From Lysobacteraceae bacterium (GTDB lineage: Bacteria; Pseudomonadota; Gammaproteobacteria; Xanthomonadales; Xanthomonadaceae), in NCBI GenBank assembly GCA_027483745.1, contig JAIXTZ010000317.1:1-8886 (forward strand): 8,886 nt of DNA, written 5' to 3'. A program made the position numbers and the translations under genes. Shown here in pieces: positions 6,635-8,886 of the stretch; the stretch's first letter is position 1, and every line of letters starts with the position of its first letter. A model generated the notes under the pieces. The model was given only the letters and a program-made list of their open reading frames with translations, made no database searches and had not been told where the DNA came from.

Positions 6635-7408
6635 TCAGTCGAAGCGCAGGTGCTTCACCGACTTCCCGTGGCGACGCACCAGCTTCAGCGCCTCGATGCC
6701 GATCTGGATGTGGCGCTCGACGAAGTTCGCGCTGACCACCTTGTCCGAGGCCTCGGTCTTCACGCCCTCCGGGATCATCGGCTGGTCGGACACCAGCAGC
6801 AGCGCGCCGGACGGAATGCTGTTGGCGAAGCCGGCGGCGAACACGGTGGCCGTCTCCATGTCGATGGCCATGCAGCGCAGCTTGCGCAGGTATTCCTTGA
6901 AGCCCTCGTCGTGCTCCCAGACGCGGCGGTTGGTCGTGTAGACCGTGCCCGTCCAGTAGTCGTGCTCGAGGTCGCGGATCATCGTCGAGACCGCGCGCTG
7001 CAGGGCGAACGCCGGCAGCGCCGGCACCTCCGGCGGCAGGTAGTCGTTGCTCGTGCCCTCGCCGCGGATCGCCGCGATCGGCAGCACGAGGTCGCCGAGC
7101 TGGTTCTTGCGCTTCAAGCCACCGCACTTGCCGAGGAACAGCACGGCCTTCGGCGACACGGCGCTGAGCAGGTCCATCACCGTCGCGGCATTGGCGCTGC
7201 CCATGCCGAAATTGATCATCGTGATGCCGTCGAAGGTCGCGCTCGGCATCGGCCGGTCGCGGCCGACGATCTCAGCGCCGGTGAGGCGCGAGAACACGTC
7301 GAGGTAGCCGCCGAAGTTGGTCAGCAGCACGTGGGGGCCGAACTCCTCCAAGGGCACGCCGGTGTAGCGCGGCAGCCAGTTGGAGACGATTTCATTCTTG
7401 TCTTTCAT
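6635..7408 (-). CDS. amn: AMP nucleosidase, short form
   Basis: This protein is predicted to hydrolyse AMP to adenine and ribose 5-phosphate in the cytoplasm, linking AMP level to purine salvage. The 257-residue chain is one nucleoside phosphorylase-superfamily domain. Visible motifs are GMGSANAA (68-75, phosphate-binding region), FLGKCGG (91-97), IRGEGTSNDYLP (114-125), the substrate-binding AIDMETAT (181-188) and LLVSDQP (204-210), whose Asp208 is the expected catalytic acid. E. coli Amn is about 484 residues and has an extra N-terminal domain; this protein lacks it and belongs to the shorter Amn-like group, so allosteric control by ATP and phosphate known from the long enzyme cannot be assumed. 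The ATG at 7408 is backed by AAGGA five bases upstream. A possible minus-strand -10 box, CAAAAT, lies at 7439-7444, with only a poor, widely spaced -35 (CTGACG). Other nucleoside or nucleotide phosphorylases of the superfamily are less likely, given the close match to Amn motifs. Confidence 0.88.
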   Translation of the reverse strand: MKDKNEIVSNWLPRYTGVPLEEFGPHVLLTNFGGYLDVFSRLTGAEIVGRDRPMPSATFDGITMINFGMGSANAATVMDLLSAVSPKAVLFLGKCGGLKRKNQLGDLVLPIAAIRGEGTSNDYLPPEVPALPAFALQRAVSTMIRDLEHDYWTGTVYTTNRRVWEHDEGFKEYLRKLRCMAIDMETATVFAAGFANSIPSGALLLVSDQPMIPEGVKTEASDKVVSANFVERHIQIGIEALKLVRRHGKSVKHLRFD

Positions 7409-7413
7409 GGGTG

Positions 7414-7418
7414 TCCTT
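7414..7418 (-). promoter_or_regulatory. Ribosome binding site for amn
   Basis: On the minus strand AAGGA, within the purine-rich GAGAAGAGAAGGA, lies five bases before the ATG at 7408. It is the strongest ribosome binding site in the window and settles the amn start. Confidence 0.8.
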
Positions 7419-7492
7419 CTCTTCTCGTTCGCCCGCCGATTTTGCCACGCGCCGGCGGTCGCCTCGTCAGCCGACCATGACCTTCGGCCTAG

Positions 7493-7520
7493 TTGACGGG
7501 TCGGGGGCGCGGGCTAGGGT
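7493..7520 (+). promoter_or_regulatory. Probable sigma-70-type promoter of the amidohydrolase gene
   Basis: TTGACG (7493-7498, five of six -35 matches) is followed after 16 bases by TAGGGT (7515-7520, three of six -10 matches). The -10 ends 26 bases before the ATG at 7547, so the leader would be about 20 bases. The 138-base divergent gap also holds a small inverted repeat, GCCGA (7470-7474) with TCGGC (7484-7488), just upstream of the -35. Confidence 0.5.
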
Positions 7521-7536
7521 GTCGCCTTCCCTCGCT

Positions 7537-7540
7537 GGAG
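7537..7540 (+). promoter_or_regulatory. Ribosome binding site for the amidohydrolase
   Basis: GGAG six bases before the ATG at 7547 supports that start, which also gives a complete signal peptide. Confidence 0.65.
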
Positions 7541-7546
7541 CCCGCG

Positions 7547-8886
7547 ATGCGACCGCTTGACCTCCGAACCACCGCCCTCGCCGCCGCCCTCGCGCTCGGC
7601 CTCGGACACGCCGCCGACGCCCGGGTCACCGTGCTGAAGGATGACCCGTACCCCAGCACCTACGAACGCGTCGCTGCCCCGGACACCCTGATCCGCAACG
7701 CCACCGTGCTGGTGGGCGACGGCACGCGCCTCGAATCGGCCGACGTGCTGTTGCGCGACGGCAAGGTCGCGCGCGTCGGTACCGGGCTCGACGCGCCGCG
7801 CGGCGCGACGGTGGTCGACGGCACCGGCAAGTGGATCACGCCGGGACTCATCGACGTGCACTCGCACCTCGGCGTGTACCCGTCGCCGGGCCTCGACGCC
7901 CACAACGATGGCAACGAAATGACCAGCCCGGTGACCTCGCAGGTCTGGGCCGAGCACGGCGTGTGGCCGCAGGACCCGGGCTTCGGCACGGCGCTCGCCG
8001 GCGGCGTGACTTCGATGCTGATCCTGCCCGGCAGCGCCAACCTGATCGGCGGCCGCGGCGTGGTGCTGAAGAACGTGCCGGGCGAGACGTATCAGGAAAT
8101 GAAATTCCCCGGTGCGCCGTGGAGCCTGAAGATGGCCTGTGGCGAGAATCCGAAGCGGGTCTACGGCGGCCGCGGTTCCGCGCCGATGACGCGCATGGGC
8201 AACGTCGCGGGCTACCGCAACGCCTTCATCGAAGCGCGCGAGTACCTCGAGAAACTCGAGGGCGAGGAGCCGCCGACGCAGGACCTGCGCCTCGAGACGC
8301 TGGCTGGCGCCATCAACGGCGAGATCCAGGTGCAGATCCACTGCTACCGCGCCGACGAGATGGCGATCATGCTCGACCTCGCCGAGGAGTTCGATTTCAA
8401 GGTGGCTGCGTTCCACCACGGCGTCGAGGCCTACAAGATCGCCGACCGTCTTGCCGAGGCCGGCACCTGCGGCGCGCTCTGGGCCGACTGGTGGGGCTTC
8501 AAGGCCGAGGCCTACGACGCGGTGCAGGAGAACATCCTGATCGTCGACCGCGCGAACGAGGGCCGCGGCTGCGCCGTGGTGCATTCGGATTCGCCGGAAG
8601 GCATCCAACGCCTCAACCAGGAAGCCGGCAAGGTCATCGGCGTCGGCCGTCGCGCCGGCATCGACATCGCACCCGAGCACGCGGTGCGCTGGATCACCGA
8701 GAACGCCGCACGCACGCTCGGCATCGAGGAGCAGGTGGGCACGCTCGAGCGCGGCAAGATGGGCGACGTGGTGCTGTGGAACCAGAACCCCTTCAGCGTC
8801 TACGCCAAGGCCGAGAAGGTCTGGATCGACGGCGCGCTGATGTTCGACCGCAACGACCCGGCGCTGCAGCCGGTCTCCGACTTCAC
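7547..8886 (+). CDS. Exported metal-dependent amidohydrolase, 3'-truncated by the window edge
   Basis: This is an amidohydrolase-superfamily enzyme of the imidazolonepropionase/dihydroorotase-like type; its substrate cannot be told. 446 codons are visible and no stop is reached. Residues 1-25 look like a Sec signal peptide (Arg6-Thr-Thr, a run of Ala/Leu, then AADA before Arg26), so the enzyme should act in the periplasm. After a small beta-sandwich (about 46-98: LIRNATVLVGDG, ITPGLIDVHSHLG) comes the metal-dependent barrel. Candidate metal ligands are His105 and His107 (HxH), His265 (QIHCY), His291 or His290 (FHHG) and Asp348 (HSDSP). A GENPKRVYGG segment (199-208) looks strongly conserved; nearby Lys195 is a possible but unproven bridging lysine. 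The late segment AARTLGIEEQVGTLERGKMGDVVLWNQNPF (387-416) is the typical return to the sandwich, so only a short tail is probably missing. In related genomes such genes often occur as tandem pairs, so a second copy may follow. Confidence 0.9.
   Translation, partial: MRPLDLRTTALAAALALGLGHAADARVTVLKDDPYPSTYERVAAPDTLIRNATVLVGDGTRLESADVLLRDGKVARVGTGLDAPRGATVVDGTGKWITPGLIDVHSHLGVYPSPGLDAHNDGNEMTSPVTSQVWAEHGVWPQDPGFGTALAGGVTSMLILPGSANLIGGRGVVLKNVPGETYQEMKFPGAPWSLKMACGENPKRVYGGRGSAPMTRMGNVAGYRNAFIEAREYLEKLEGEEPPTQDLRLETLAGAINGEIQVQIHCYRADEMAIMLDLAEEFDFKVAAFHHGVEAYKIADRLAEAGTCGALWADWWGFKAEAYDAVQENILIVDRANEGRGCAVVHSDSPEGIQRLNQEAGKVIGVGRRAGIDIAPEHAVRWITENAARTLGIEEQVGTLERGKMGDVVLWNQNPFSVYAKAEKVWIDGALMFDRNDPALQPVSDF

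Noticed and set aside
6650..7480. 276-codon plus-strand frame opposite amn
   Set aside because: The minus strand has the real gene, with Amn motifs and a strong ribosome binding site; the plus frame has His/Arg/Ala-rich noise.
7514..8680. 388-codon open frame on the minus strand opposite the amidohydrolase
   Set aside because: Rich in Arg, Ala, His, Val and Asp with no recognisable domain. It lies fully antisense to a gene with clear catalytic motifs, and long antisense frames are expected at this GC content.

Overview
The window is very GC-rich chromosomal DNA, with third codon positions almost all G or C. It carries ordinary core-metabolism genes. Gene content, codon use and above all the long glutaredoxin fusion (resembling the ~300-residue Grx4-type proteins I recall from Xanthomonas and relatives) suggest a gammaproteobacterium of the Xanthomonadales/Lysobacterales. 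That placement is inference from remembered protein families, not a search. I see no rRNA, tRNA, CRISPR array, insertion sequence or phage gene.

Layout. (1) 1-5081, plus strand: the 3' four fifths of gltB and a complete gltD, overlapping by one base. They encode the large and small subunits of NADPH-dependent glutamate synthase, the enzyme that turns glutamine plus 2-oxoglutarate into two glutamates. (2) 5082-5167: a short gap with a weak hairpin and a TACAAT -10 box lying in the loop of a perfect 7-bp inverted repeat. (3) 5168-6094: one reading frame that fuses a CGFS monothiol glutaredoxin, an A-type Fe-S carrier (IscA/HesB) domain that has lost all its cluster-binding cysteines, and a GlpE-like rhodanese with an intact active-site loop. 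This is the most interesting gene here. (4) 6095-6271: a 177-base gap, then a small outer-membrane-type lipoprotein of unknown function (6272-6598). (5) A strong GC hairpin between convergent genes, then a short-form AMP nucleosidase on the minus strand (6635-7408). (6) A 138-base divergent promoter region, then an exported metal-dependent amidohydrolase (from 7547) that runs off the right edge.

How they fit together. GltBD carries one 3Fe-4S and probably two 4Fe-4S clusters, and the next gene downstream encodes a predicted Fe-S/sulfur trafficking protein. Co-location may reflect a need for cluster supply, but the downstream gene seems to have its own promoter. AMP nucleosidase (adenine salvage, AMP level control), the lipoprotein and the amidohydrolase look like separate transcription units with no obvious shared pathway. 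I found no new multi-gene system. The best leads are the domain degeneration inside the glutaredoxin fusion, the palindrome-embedded promoter before it, and the orphan lipoprotein.
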